In this document: positions 50,735-59,811 of the stretch, one piece after another
Layout of the letters: every line of letters starts with the position of its first letter
Numbering within the stretch: position 1 is the stretch's first letter
Assembly: GCA_020636075.1 (NCBI GenBank)
Contig: JACJYO010000004.1
Location: forward strand, 186,001-250,000
Reading direction: 5' to 3'
Origin: Lewinellaceae bacterium
GTDB taxonomy: Bacteria; Bacteroidota; Bacteroidia; Chitinophagales; Saprospiraceae
Length of the DNA: 64,000 nucleotides
The notes under the pieces: generated by a model
The model's database searches: none
The model's input: only the letters and a program-made list of their open reading frames with translations
What the model was told of the DNA's origin: nothing
Made by a program: the position numbers and the translations under genes

Positions 50735-50974
50735 ATGGCAACTGTAGCCGAACGTGTCAAAAGAATTATTATTGACAAACTTGGTGTGGATGAAGGCGAA
50801 GTACATGCCGAATCCAACTTTATTCAGGATCTGGGCGCAGACTCGCTCGACACTGTAGAATTGATTATGGAATTTGAGAAAGAGTTTGATGTCTCCATTC
50901 CGGATGAACAGGCCGAAAAAATCCAAACTGTTGGACAGGCTGTAGACTACCTTGAAGCGCAAATAGCCAGCTAA
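50735..50974 (+). CDS. acpP: Acyl carrier protein
   Basis: 79 residues, acidic, four helices. The phosphopantetheine Ser is in LGADSLDTVELIMEFEKEF (DSL motif, near residue 38). Carries growing fatty acyl chains. fabF follows after a strong terminator and its own promoter-like sequence, an order common in fatty acid gene clusters. Confidence 0.97.
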   Translation: MATVAERVKRIIIDKLGVDEGEVHAESNFIQDLGADSLDTVELIMEFEKEFDVSIPDEQAEKIQTVGQAVDYLEAQIAS

Positions 50975-51011
50975 TACACATTGGCACACCTGATACCCGG
51001 TAATAGTTAAT

Positions 51012-51047
51012 AAAAGGTTCAAAGCACTACCTGCTTTGAACCTTTTG
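51012..51047 (+). terminator. Terminator between acpP and fabF
   Basis: Perfect stem of 15 pairs (AAAAGGTTCAAAGCA and its complement) with a five-base loop, ending in TTTTG. The short T-run makes it a moderate intrinsic terminator. Being symmetric it could also serve the other strand. Confidence 0.8.
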
Positions 51048-51073
51048 TGTTCTGAACGAACCTTGTACCTTTG
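51045..51073 (+). promoter_or_regulatory. Promoter of fabF
   Basis: TTG at 51045-51047, which is the tail of the acpP terminator, and TACCTTTG at 51066-51073, 18 bases apart. The leader to the fabF ATG would be about 53 bases. Confidence 0.65.
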
Positions 51074-51131
51074 TTCAGAATTCAAACTGTTTTTTTAGTT
51101 TGTATAAATTAAATCCAACTGAATCTGTTGC

Positions 51132-52373
51132 ATGAGACGAGTTGTTGTTACCGGCCTCGGCGCCCTTACTCCAATTGGGAATACCCTGACTGCCTACCTC
51201 GATGGGCTGCAAAAAGGAACGAACGGGTGTGATAAGATTACCCTTTTCGATGCCAGCCAGTTTAAAACCCAGTTTGCCTGCGAAGTCAAAGGTTTTGTTG
51301 CTGAAGACCATCTCGACCGGCGTGAAGCACGCCGGATCGACCGTTTCACCCAGTTTGCTATGGTGACTAGTGCGGAAGCCATTCAAAATTCCGGGCTGGA
51401 TCTGGATGCCATAAACAAGGAACGCGTGGGTGTTATCTGGGCTTCCGGGATCGGCGGCCTTGCTACCCTCGAAAAAGAAATTGAAGAGCATGCGCTCGGC
51501 AATGGTGTCCCCAAGCACAATCCTTTCCTCATTCCCAAAATGATCTCAGATATCGCTGCGGGTCAAATTTCCATTCAATATGGCTTTATGGGAGTCAATT
51601 ATGCCACCGTTTCGGCCTGTGCATCCTCCTCCCACGCCCTGATGAACGCCTTCGACTACATCCGGATGGGGCGCGCCGATATTATCGTTGCCGGCGGTTC
51701 AGAAGCCACGGTAACTAAAACAGCCGTGGGGGGATTTAACTCCATGAAGGCACTTAGCGAACGCAATGATGATTTTAAATCGGCATCCAGGCCCTTCGAT
51801 GCTGACCGCGACGGTTTTGTGCTCGGAGAAGGCGCCGGCGCATTGATCCTCGAAGAGTACGAACACGCTAAAAAACGCGGCGCCACGATCTATGCCGAAG
51901 TAGTAGGCGCAGCCGCAACAGCCGATGCCTACCATATCACGGCACCGCACCCTGAAGGGATTGGGGTGACCAATGTGATGAACCTGGCGCTGCAAGACGC
52001 CGGCATGCAACCCGGAGAAATTGACTATATTAACGTGCACGGTACTTCCACTCCGTTGGGTGACGTTGCCGAACTCAAGGCAATCCGGAAAGTGTTTGGC
52101 GAGCATGCCTTTGCACTCAATATCTCGTCGACAAAAAGTATGACCGGGCACCTGTTAGGCGCAGCAGGCGCTATTGAAGCGATTGCCAGTATTTTGGCAA
52201 TACAACATAATTTTGTGCCGCCTACGATAAACCACTTCACCGATGACCCGGAAATTGATCCAAAATTCAATCTTACGTTCAACGCGGCGCAACAACGCAC
52301 CGTGAATGCTGCTATGAGCAATACATTTGGTTTTGGTGGCCATAATGCTTCGATCGTTTTCCGGCGGATGTGA
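51132..52373 (+). CDS. fabF: 3-oxoacyl-ACP synthase II
   Basis: 413 residues. Condenses malonyl-ACP with acyl-ACP in fatty acid elongation. Active-site Cys in TVSACASSSHALMNAFDYI near residue 164, His in NVHGTSTPLGD near 304, His in KSMTGHLLGAAGAIEAI near 341, and the C-terminal Gly-rich NTFGFGGHNASIVF. Start MRRVVVTGLGALTPIGNTL is typical. Encoded after acpP, followed by rnc. Confidence 0.97.
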   Translation: MRRVVVTGLGALTPIGNTLTAYLDGLQKGTNGCDKITLFDASQFKTQFACEVKGFVAEDHLDRREARRIDRFTQFAMVTSAEAIQNSGLDLDAINKERVGVIWASGIGGLATLEKEIEEHALGNGVPKHNPFLIPKMISDIAAGQISIQYGFMGVNYATVSACASSSHALMNAFDYIRMGRADIIVAGGSEATVTKTAVGGFNSMKALSERNDDFKSASRPFDADRDGFVLGEGAGALILEEYEHAKKRGATIYAEVVGAAATADAYHITAPHPEGIGVTNVMNLALQDAGMQPGEIDYINVHGTSTPLGDVAELKAIRKVFGEHAFALNISSTKSMTGHLLGAAGAIEAIASILAIQHNFVPPTINHFTDDPEIDPKFNLTFNAAQQRTVNAAMSNTFGFGGHNASIVFRRM

Positions 52374-52491
52374 TTCAATTGAGGTAATTGTTAGTGGTTA
52401 GCAGCCGGTAACAACTACCTGTTTTTATACGCTCCCAAAACCAGACGTACTGTTTGTCCACGATGGCAAGCAGGCTTAGCTCATCACTATC

Positions 52492-53292
52492 ATGCGTATC
52501 GTTTTACGATCTATCCGGCGCTTTTACAACTACTATTTCCATCCGGAAAAAGAATTTGCACGCCGTCTGACAACCATGCTGGGGTTTACTCCGGCCTACC
52601 TGACCCTGTTTAAACTGGCATTTTATCATAAAAGCACGTTTACCTCGCGCGATTATGCTATTGCCAACAACGAACGGCTGGAATTTCTCGGCGATGCTGT
52701 GCTCAGCACCATCGTTGCTGAATATCTGTTCAAAAAATACCCGAACAGCGATGAGGGTTTCCTTACAAAAATGCGCTCCAAAATTGTCAAGCGTAACTCC
52801 CTCGATGACATTGCCGACCGAATGGGGCTCGACCTGTTTCTGGCAAATTATAACCAGACACGGCTCTCCAAGTCTATGTTGGGCAATGCCTTGGAAGCGC
52901 TGGTCGGCGCCCTGTACATCGAGGTGGGGTACGAAAAAACCAAGCATTACGTCATTCGCCGCATCCTGCGCCGCTACCTGGATATCCACCAGCTCGAAGA
53001 GTTTGACGATAACTATAAGAGCCAATTGCTCGAATGGTGCCAGAAAAACGGCCGCCAGATCGACTATAAAGTGCTGGCAAAATACAAAAGTGACAAGCGC
53101 GACAAATTCAAAGTTGCGGTGTTCGTCGATGGCAAAAAACTCGGCACAGCTGACGATTTTAATAAAAAAAGCGCCGAACAAATGGCCAGCGAACGCGCCA
53201 TGATCTCCCTGCATATCATTGGCCCGAATGGCCAGGCAGATTCGACACCCAGGGTGAAGAAAAAATCGCACAAAGAAGAAGTGGATGAATAA
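52492..53292 (+). CDS. rnc: Ribonuclease III
   Basis: 266 residues. Endonuclease domain with the signature NERLEFLGDAVLSTIVAEYL near residue 62 (catalytic Glu and Asp) and GNALEALVGALYIEVGYEK with the second metal-binding Glu/Asp site. Double-stranded RNA binding domain at about 175-250 (NYKSQLLEWCQKNGRQIDYK, KKSAEQMASERAMISL). Cuts double-stranded RNA in rRNA maturation. The acpP-fabF-rnc order is common in Bacteroidota. The C-terminal tail is Lys-rich. Confidence 0.96.
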   Translation: MRIVLRSIRRFYNYYFHPEKEFARRLTTMLGFTPAYLTLFKLAFYHKSTFTSRDYAIANNERLEFLGDAVLSTIVAEYLFKKYPNSDEGFLTKMRSKIVKRNSLDDIADRMGLDLFLANYNQTRLSKSMLGNALEALVGALYIEVGYEKTKHYVIRRILRRYLDIHQLEEFDDNYKSQLLEWCQKNGRQIDYKVLAKYKSDKRDKFKVAVFVDGKKLGTADDFNKKSAEQMASERAMISLHIIGPNGQADSTPRVKKKSHKEEVDE

Positions 53293-53297
53293 ATGAA

Positions 53298-53404
53298 AAA
53301 GTCAAAATGTAAAATCTAAATGTCAAAAGGGAAATTGTACCAGGCATGCGGCCGCTTCCATCTCCCTTTTCACCTTTACATTTTGTATTTTACATTTTGA
53401 CTTT
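53298..53404. repeat. Heptad-built inverted repeat
   Basis: The left arm (53298-53332) and right arm (53363-53404) share a perfect outer 18-base pairing and a perfect inner TCCCTTTT/AAAAGGGA; the right arm is one heptad longer. The right arm reads as a clean series TTTTCAC, CTTTACA, TTTTGTA, TTTTACA, TTTTGAC. It lies between rnc and the SWIM gene, six bases after the rnc stop. Confidence 0.88.
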
Positions 53405-53415
53405 ATCCCGTGCCC

Positions 53416-54678
53416 ATGTTTCCTCGCGCCGAACGGTTGGCCGATCCGGCCTTTTTTTCTGAATGCCAACAATATCAGGATTGGATTTTCGCGCAGCTTC
53501 CGGTTTCTGCTGAGGTAATCCATGGCCTGTTGTTTAACAAAACCACGCAACAAGTATTCTGCAGCTGCCCGTTCCAACCCAAACCCTGTGTCCATGCGCT
53601 GGCATTTGAACAATTGGTTCTACAGCAGCCATCGGCTGTTTTTTCGGCCGTCGAACAAGTACCGAACTGGGTAGAAGAACTACGAAAAGGCGGAATACCG
53701 ACCCGGCTAATAACCGGAACACCATCGCGGGAAACCCAACAGCAAAAACGCCATCTCGAACGCCTGGAACGCGCCGAACGCGGATTTCAGGATTTGGAGT
53801 TGTGGCTGTTCGATACCCTGCGCCGCGGCCTGGCTACGGCTGTTTCCGAAGATCCGGATTTTTATAAAAATATTGCCTCCCGCCTGGCCGATGCTTCCAT
53901 GCGGGGTTTGAGCCGGAATTTCCGTTTGCTGGAAACCATTCCACAAGACCATCCCGACTGGGCCGGCCAAACGCTGGCTGTACTGGCCGATGCTGCCCTG
54001 GCGCTACAGGCATTCCGGGTACGGGAACAGTTGCCCGAAGCCTTGATCAGCGATCTGGAATCGGTCATCGGTATTGCCCTGAAAAAAGAAGCGGTGCTGG
54101 CAGAAGGCGAGCAAATCACCGACCATTGGGCGGTAACCGGGGCACGTGAAGAACAAGTGGAAGCCCAACTACGCCTGCGCCGTACATGGCTGTTGGGCGC
54201 AAAAAGTAACCGTTTTGCGTTGCTTTTGGAGTACATACACGGTCATGGTGCTACTTTTTTGCCCGGTTTTGAACCCGGCGCCATCCTGGAAGGTCTGCTG
54301 GTGTTCTACCCTTCGGCCTGGCCTCAACGCGCCCTGGCGCCCGAATCCCCGGCCGTACTTCCCGCCCGTATAAAAAAATTACCCGGCTTCGACCTGCTCG
54401 ATGAAATGACCCTGGCTTATGCCGCTGCGCTGGGCAAACAACCCTGGTTGACGCAATTTCCCATCGTATTGAACGATATGCTGGTTTACCGGGAAAACAA
54501 GCATTTCCGCATATGCGATCAGGCGGACAAAAGTATACCCTTGATCACCACGGAAGCCGTCGGTTGGTCCTTGCTTGCCTTGGGAGGCGGGCAGCCGCTC
54601 ACAGTCTTTGGAGAATGGATGGGTGATGCACTTCAGGTTATGAGCGCGGTAGCCGAAGAGCGATTTGTCCGGTTTTAA
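53416..54678 (+). CDS. SWIM zinc-finger protein
   Basis: 420 residues from ATG 53416, preferred to the GTG at 53410. SWIM motif CxCx(n)CxH in QVFCSCPFQPKPCVHALAFE at about residues 50-70, a zinc fold that binds DNA or protein. The rest is helical, with RETQQQKRHLERLERAERGF and WLFDTLRRGLATAVSEDPDF, as in bacterial SWIM family proteins. Such genes are often next to MoxR-type ATPase and VWA genes; neither is here, so the context gives no role. Its stop overlaps the end of the convergent hydrolase gene by four bases. Confidence 0.85.
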   Translation: MFPRAERLADPAFFSECQQYQDWIFAQLPVSAEVIHGLLFNKTTQQVFCSCPFQPKPCVHALAFEQLVLQQPSAVFSAVEQVPNWVEELRKGGIPTRLITGTPSRETQQQKRHLERLERAERGFQDLELWLFDTLRRGLATAVSEDPDFYKNIASRLADASMRGLSRNFRLLETIPQDHPDWAGQTLAVLADAALALQAFRVREQLPEALISDLESVIGIALKKEAVLAEGEQITDHWAVTGAREEQVEAQLRLRRTWLLGAKSNRFALLLEYIHGHGATFLPGFEPGAILEGLLVFYPSAWPQRALAPESPAVLPARIKKLPGFDLLDEMTLAYAAALGKQPWLTQFPIVLNDMLVYRENKHFRICDQADKSIPLITTEAVGWSLLALGGGQPLTVFGEWMGDALQVMSAVAEERFVRF

Positions 54679-55526
54679 GCCAGGTGTTTCTTGAAAAAAG
54701 CCAACGTGCGTTCCCAAGCCAGTTTGGCGGCAACCTCATCGTACCGTGCGGCGGACGTGTCGTTGTGAAAAGCGTGGTTTACCCCTTCGTACACGTATTG
54801 CTCGAAAGTAACTCCGGCATTTGTTAGCGCTTCGGCATAAGCGTCTTTACCGGCGTTAATGCGTTCGTCGAGCCCTGCATAGTGTAGTTGCAAAGCGGCT
54901 TTGATCTTCGGTACATCCTCCGCGGCAGCCTGCCGGCCGTAGAAAGCCACAGCGGCTTTGAGTTCGGGCACATGCACTGCCAGGGTGTTCGCCATCGCCC
55001 CGCCCCAGCAAAAACCGACACAGCCAAACTTGCCATTGCAGTCTTTCCGGGCCTGGAGCTGAGGAAATACCCGGATGAAATTTTCGTCGCTGTCTTCCTG
55101 CTTTAGTGTTCGAAACAGCTGGCGCGCGGCATCTTCATCGGCCGGCGTGCCGCTAAGTGGCGCCAGGGCATTGGGCGCTACAGCCAGATAACCGGCCCGG
55201 GCTGCCCGTCGGGCCACATCCTCAATATGTGCATTCAGACCCCTGTTTTCGTGAATAACCACCACCGCGGCATAGGCTTTTTCCTGCGCCGGGCGTGCCA
55301 CGTAGGCTTTCATTTCGCCATTGGCGCCGGGCCAACTGATATACTCGCTGAAAAGCCCATCCGAGCTGGAGGCGGCACTTTTAGTGTAGCAGGATTCGAG
55401 CATTGGCAGGAGTGCCATAGCTGCTGCAGTGCTGCCGACAAGTTTTGTCAGGCGTTGGAGGAATTCCTTACGGGTGAGCGGTTTGTGGGTATATTCGTCG
55501 TAGAGGTTGATGATGCGTTGGTCCAT
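54675..55526 (-). CDS. Dienelactone hydrolase family protein
   Basis: 283 residues from ATG 55526 (MDQRIINLYDEYTHKPLTRK); an upstream extension encodes the palindrome and is not plausible. Export or anchor segment STAAAMALLPMLESCYT with a Cys that may be a lipobox. Alpha/beta hydrolase fold with VVVIHENRGLNAHIEDVARR, nucleophile Cys in GCVGFCWGGAMANTL, Asp in YAGLDERINAG and His in VNHAFHNDT, the Cys-Asp-His triad of the dienelactone hydrolase family. The true substrate is unknown. Its end overlaps the SWIM gene; a palindrome pair lies right in front of the start. Confidence 0.92.
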   Translation of the reverse strand: MDQRIINLYDEYTHKPLTRKEFLQRLTKLVGSTAAAMALLPMLESCYTKSAASSSDGLFSEYISWPGANGEMKAYVARPAQEKAYAAVVVIHENRGLNAHIEDVARRAARAGYLAVAPNALAPLSGTPADEDAARQLFRTLKQEDSDENFIRVFPQLQARKDCNGKFGCVGFCWGGAMANTLAVHVPELKAAVAFYGRQAAAEDVPKIKAALQLHYAGLDERINAGKDAYAEALTNAGVTFEQYVYEGVNHAFHNDTSAARYDEVAAKLAWERTLAFFKKHLA

Positions 55527-55529
55527 AGT

Positions 55530-55603
55530 AACGCCGTCTGTCAGACGGCTTGTTTTTTGTGAAAAAAATTCTGCTGTTTTTTCGCCGTCTGACAGACGGC
55601 GTT
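55530..55603. repeat. Paired hairpins forming a larger inverted repeat
   Basis: GCCGTCTG-T-CAGACGGC (55533-55549) and GCCGTCTG-A-CAGACGGC (55584-55600) are two near-identical palindromes. The flanks AACGCCGTCTG and CAGACGGCGTT (55530-55540, 55593-55603) pair with each other. It begins three bases in front of the hydrolase start codon, where the leader of its message should be. Confidence 0.88.
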
Positions 55604-55761
55604 GCCTCAAATTTACACACTACATCCGGAGAAAAGGCTTGTACTGCCCAGTAACTTCAAAAAACAAGTACGCTACTCCAAAAAACAGAGCAGAACCTCA
55701 TGGAAATATTTTTCACAGATAAGCATGCACGCGGCCGGTAGTTACCCGATTATCCGACCAT

Positions 55762-56862
55762 TCAGTTCGCATCCTGATAAGTCAACGATTGGATTTCAAG
55801 TTTTAGCCAGTCAAACCTGCCGGATTCCAACAACCACAACACCGTTGAGCGCGTCGGTATGCGCACATCTTCAAATTCGCGGAAACTTTTTTGGTCCACG
55901 TCCACCTGCCATTTTTCAAGTGTTGCGCCTCCTTTTCTGTCGTAATAGCGCATAGCCTCGAAGCACAGCGGGTCGCCTTCCGGTGTAAACGTAAATGTGC
56001 CCGAGGCTTCAACCCCCTGGTAGCGCATCGTTGCCTTGGCCGATCGCTCATCAATGGCTTCCCAATGGATATAATCGGATACAACGGCCGCGGGGCACCA
56101 GACGAGTTCGCCCAGGTAGCGCAACAAAGCGCCCTGATCGGTTTCAGGTCCGCGGGCGTCCGCTATCGGAACGAGCGAAAGCAATTTGATCAGCATATAT
56201 CCCTTGCCATCCAGGTATTTGTCGCGCCCGACCAGCTGGACAAAAGGGGCTGCCTCAACCTGGACCATCCAGATAAATCCGGGTTGCCCGATACGCGTAG
56301 TTTGCGTGGCTTCAAACGGCATCCATTTGCCATCAGGGCTGGTCCGCATAGCGCCCTGCTGTTGCAATTGAAAGGCTGGCGGCACGGGTTTGCCCAGGCA
56401 ATTGGCATGATCCAGCCAACGCTGTACGGTCGGCGGCAAAGCAACCAGATCGTTAGCCGTCAGAACAACTTCCTGTGCCTGCGTTTTTTTCGGTAAAAAA
56501 GTTTGCAACTCCCGGTTGACCATGTCTGCAAAACGCCAACCACCCCAGGCCAGGAGAATACCTGTGACGACCAGAATATTTGCGAGCGTGCCAAATTTGG
56601 CATCCTGCCACGACATTAAAATCAGCCCTTGCGACAAAATCACCGCCGGGATGGCTACCATCCACCAGATATCATTTTTTAGCAAAAACAAAACCGCAGT
56701 GCCAAAAAAAAGCGCTGTTGTCAAGAGCCAAAATACCCCTGCCGCCCGGGAGATCGGCAGGGTCAGTTGACTCATTTCAGCGAACTTGAACGCCTTGGCA
56801 AACCCCATCAGGTGAATCAATCCATGAAACAAGAGCAAGGCAGCAAACAGGAAGCGCAACAT
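55762..56862 (-). CDS. DUF6544-like membrane protein
   Basis: 366 residues. Four membrane segments in the first 125 residues (LRFLFAALLLFHGLIHLMG, GVFWLLTTALFFGTAVLFLL, WMVAIPAVILSQGLIL, LANILVVTGILLAWGGW), then a soluble domain of about 230 residues with LPPTVQRWLDHANCLGKPVP, FQLQQQGAMRT, GRDKYLDGKGYMLIKLLSLV and PLCFEAMRYYDRK. The combination fits the DUF6544/DUF6920 family, whose soluble part resembles a lipoprotein-carrier-like beta sheet. Function unknown. No partner in an operon. Confidence 0.7.
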   Translation of the reverse strand: MLRFLFAALLLFHGLIHLMGFAKAFKFAEMSQLTLPISRAAGVFWLLTTALFFGTAVLFLLKNDIWWMVAIPAVILSQGLILMSWQDAKFGTLANILVVTGILLAWGGWRFADMVNRELQTFLPKKTQAQEVVLTANDLVALPPTVQRWLDHANCLGKPVPPAFQLQQQGAMRTSPDGKWMPFEATQTTRIGQPGFIWMVQVEAAPFVQLVGRDKYLDGKGYMLIKLLSLVPIADARGPETDQGALLRYLGELVWCPAAVVSDYIHWEAIDERSAKATMRYQGVEASGTFTFTPEGDPLCFEAMRYYDRKGGATLEKWQVDVDQKSFREFEDVRIPTRSTVLWLLESGRFDWLKLEIQSLTYQDAN

Positions 56863-57089
56863 AAAATGGCGTTTTTTTTCACTGCAAAATTGGACTAAAC
56901 AACAGTCCCCGGTATTGAGCCCGGGCAGAAGATGCGGTGACGTTGGTCAGGAGGACGATTACCCTGATGTACCGCCAATTTGGCCAATAGGCCGGTTTGG
57001 GTTAATTTTAAACTTACACCATAGCACTGTTTGCTTGTTTGGTGGATCAATCAGATATGCCAAGGGCAGCTTTGCCAAAACCGACCGAA

Positions 57090-59723
57090 ATGAAAATCAT
57101 CGCTCTGTTACTTGCCTTTTCTGCAGTTGTGTCTAATCCGGTGCGCCGAGATCCAATGCCTCTGGAACTTCGGAATCACACTTTGCCCTCCTCCGGCACC
57201 CCGGAGGTATTGACAGCGCGTGGTACCGGCCGAACTACCGGACACATTGCCACAATGCTGGTAAAAAATACCGGCGATCAACGTGTCGTGCTGCTGCCCG
57301 CTATGTATTTCATCCCCTCCGATGGTAATTTCCAAAATTACCTTGGCCGGATTGTAACCCCTGTTTCCATAGCGCCCGGCGCAACAGCACAAATTCAGGT
57401 GATTGGCTATTGCACCGACATACACCGCCCGCCGGTACCTTCGGAAACGGCGATGGTTCCGTTTGAACACTGGATACGGGTACGCGAACCGGGTAATGGT
57501 GCCGGTACGGACGGCGTATTTTTGGAGCCTGAAACCGTTGTTGCACCGTTCGAACCCGGTCAGATTCCCGCAATCACCCGGGCGCCGGGCTTTACCACCG
57601 GCCCAGATGACCCATTGGCGGAATTTATCCCGGTTTGGCCGGGTACCAACCAACCGACCGGCGGCACCCTGGCGCCCGGCCAAAACCCGGCGGTGTTTGC
57701 TTCGGTCGTCGCCGGGGTGGTGGTGCGGGTTGAACAGGCTACTGCCCAAATTATCTCGACCGGGAATTACCCAACGCCGTTTTCCGGCAACCCGGAAAAG
57801 GAACGGGAGTCGATCACCCAGCAAACCGTTTGGATTACCATGGGGGCGCTCACCGGGCAGTTTTACCAAAAGGCCGATTTTACCCAAAATGTGTACAAAC
57901 AGTTCAAGGACAATACCGGGGTTGAAGTAGCTTCCCTACCGGAAGAAAGCAAGAAAAATGTAGACAACGGGGTGGACGCCTTCTGGGCAGCGTTTTCCGC
58001 TACCGGCGTGGAGGCAAAAGTGCTGAAAATGCCCGGTGAACCCTCGAACGATATTCTGTACGATATTGAAGAGGAACCCGGCATTGTTTACGAAGACAGC
58101 GCCTGCACCTGGCGGCGCATTTGTATTGAAGTGTTTGTTATGGCCCGCCGCGATGACAATACCTATGTGATCAGGCCGGTTTATGTGCCATACGACGGCT
58201 ATAATTACCGGAGTTCGGAAATCAGGATTCCGGCAGATGCTTTTGACCTTGCCGATGGCGCCCTCGCTGATTTGACAAACCGTGCCGATGTGGCGGCGCT
58301 GCTGAGCAACCTCCAAAACCTGCTTTCCAATTTAAACCAGATTTATGCCCCCTGTTGCATTTGGTTTGACCTGAACAAAGTGTACGCCGTGGACCCAAGT
58401 CATGCCAGGGTTAAAACCGAAAATTTAAACCTGGACGGTTGGGTCAATATGCAGCCGGATAATGCCGACGGCCAGCCGGTCATGGATGCAGGCAAGGAAA
58501 TCGACGGCCTGAGTTTTTTGGGCGCAGCCCAACGCTTTGTCACGCAGCGCGCCGGTCTTCCGGCAAGCCAATGCCTGAAAATGTTCATCGGTCCGGGTTT
58601 CAAGGGGGGCGACGAGTCTGCAGGCAAAGGCCAGCCCAATGGCTTTTTCTCAGCCTTCGACCAGTCGCGCCTGTCGCCCCGCGATCCGGGTTTTGTGCCG
58701 GCGCATGAGATCGGGCACAACCTGATGGGCAGCGAGCACTGGCATGCCGACAACCCGGCGCACCCCGACGGGATCAACCCCATGGAAAAGCGGGAGCCCT
58801 CCGGCGCCGGCAATTCACAGGCCCGTACCCGGGATATTCGTATGGATGCCGAAACGCAATGCCCCAAAGCCCAAGCGCGCGCGGCAGAAATTGGCACCCC
58901 GCAAAATCCGCCCCCACCGCCCCCACCTGCGCGCCCGGAAGGCAATGCTCAGCCCAGCCAGCCGGAACAAAACCGCCCGCAAAATCCGCCCGCCGAGCCA
59001 CAGCGTCCCGTGCAGCCGCAACCGGCTCCGCCTCCTGAGAGAGAGCCGGAACCGGATAAACCCTGCCCTTGCCCGGAGCCGACTGCGGCAGTTGCAAACC
59101 TGGAAAGTCTGCGGAATTTGCAGGAGGGACAAAAAGCAACAGCGCAGGCGGAATTGAAAACCTGTTGTGCAGTGCTTGAGCTAACGGTGGAATTGGAACG
59201 GCTACGCGATGGGGAATACAATGTTGTCTGGAACCTGGATCTTCGTAAAACGAATCCCGAGTGTTTTGTCAGTTTCGAACTCGACCGGTATTACAATTCC
59301 AAAAAGTTTGAATTCGTCGCGCGCGGCGGCGGTTCGGTTAAGGCGCCTGTTCAGGTCAATTCGGTCGACTTTCAGGAAACGGCACCTGGCCATTTTCGCC
59401 TGCGTACCGACGCCGGTTTTGAGCGCAATTATCAAACGACCCGACCCCGCGGTATGACAGACCAGTGGCTCAAACCTGGCGCCGATAACAGGTTGAATCA
59501 TTTAAAAGAAGTAGTGGAATGGCAGTTGGTGTTGGGCGGCGCCATCAAATGCAAAGATGGGGATCAGGTGCGCAGTTTCCCGTTTCACCTGATTTTTCAA
59601 AAAACGGATACCGGGGAAATGGAACTTCGAAGCGTACCGGCTGCGCTGACCGAATCGGATGTGAGGGCCGACAAGGCGAAAGGCGACTTGGTCCGAAAAC
59701 CAATTTTCCGGATGGGTGGGTAA
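57090..59723 (+). CDS. Secreted metalloprotease-like protein with TGRTTGH/CTDIHRPPVP domain
   Basis: 877 residues from ATG 57090, which begins a signal peptide (MKIIALLLAFSAVVSN) and puts the shared motifs at the same positions as in the paralogue at 41744; earlier starts at 57039 (TTG) and 57057 are less likely. Shared domain: GTGRTTGHI near 45, GYCTDIHRPPVPSETA near 105, FSGNPEKERESITQQT near 230, GVDAFWAAFSATGVEAKVL near 295. Then a zinc-protease-like domain with HEIGHNLMGSEHWH at about 539-552 and a Met-turn-like INPMEK. A Pro-rich linker (about 605-660, ending CPCPEP) joins a beta-rich C-terminal domain. The zinc motif has one residue more than the metzincin HExxHxxGxxH. No sorting domain. 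Confidence 0.85.
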   Translation: MKIIALLLAFSAVVSNPVRRDPMPLELRNHTLPSSGTPEVLTARGTGRTTGHIATMLVKNTGDQRVVLLPAMYFIPSDGNFQNYLGRIVTPVSIAPGATAQIQVIGYCTDIHRPPVPSETAMVPFEHWIRVREPGNGAGTDGVFLEPETVVAPFEPGQIPAITRAPGFTTGPDDPLAEFIPVWPGTNQPTGGTLAPGQNPAVFASVVAGVVVRVEQATAQIISTGNYPTPFSGNPEKERESITQQTVWITMGALTGQFYQKADFTQNVYKQFKDNTGVEVASLPEESKKNVDNGVDAFWAAFSATGVEAKVLKMPGEPSNDILYDIEEEPGIVYEDSACTWRRICIEVFVMARRDDNTYVIRPVYVPYDGYNYRSSEIRIPADAFDLADGALADLTNRADVAALLSNLQNLLSNLNQIYAPCCIWFDLNKVYAVDPSHARVKTENLNLDGWVNMQPDNADGQPVMDAGKEIDGLSFLGAAQRFVTQRAGLPASQCLKMFIGPGFKGGDESAGKGQPNGFFSAFDQSRLSPRDPGFVPAHEIGHNLMGSEHWHADNPAHPDGINPMEKREPSGAGNSQARTRDIRMDAETQCPKAQARAAEIGTPQNPPPPPPPARPEGNAQPSQPEQNRPQNPPAEPQRPVQPQPAPPPEREPEPDKPCPCPEPTAAVANLESLRNLQEGQKATAQAELKTCCAVLELTVELERLRDGEYNVVWNLDLRKTNPECFVSFELDRYYNSKKFEFVARGGGSVKAPVQVNSVDFQETAPGHFRLRTDAGFERNYQTTRPRGMTDQWLKPGADNRLNHLKEVVEWQLVLGGAIKCKDGDQVRSFPFHLIFQKTDTGEMELRSVPAALTESDVRADKAKGDLVRKPIFRMGG

Positions 59724-59811
59724 ATCATTTGCCCAGCCACAGAAAATGCCCGTTCAATCATCAGACCGGAATCAATGGAGACCTTACCTTTAGGCTTCCC
59801 TTTTAGTTAAA

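Noticed and set aside
53416..54678. SWIM gene as part of a known AAA/VWA/SWIM defence-like cluster
   Set aside because: No MoxR-type ATPase or VWA gene is next to it; the neighbours are RNase III and a hydrolase.
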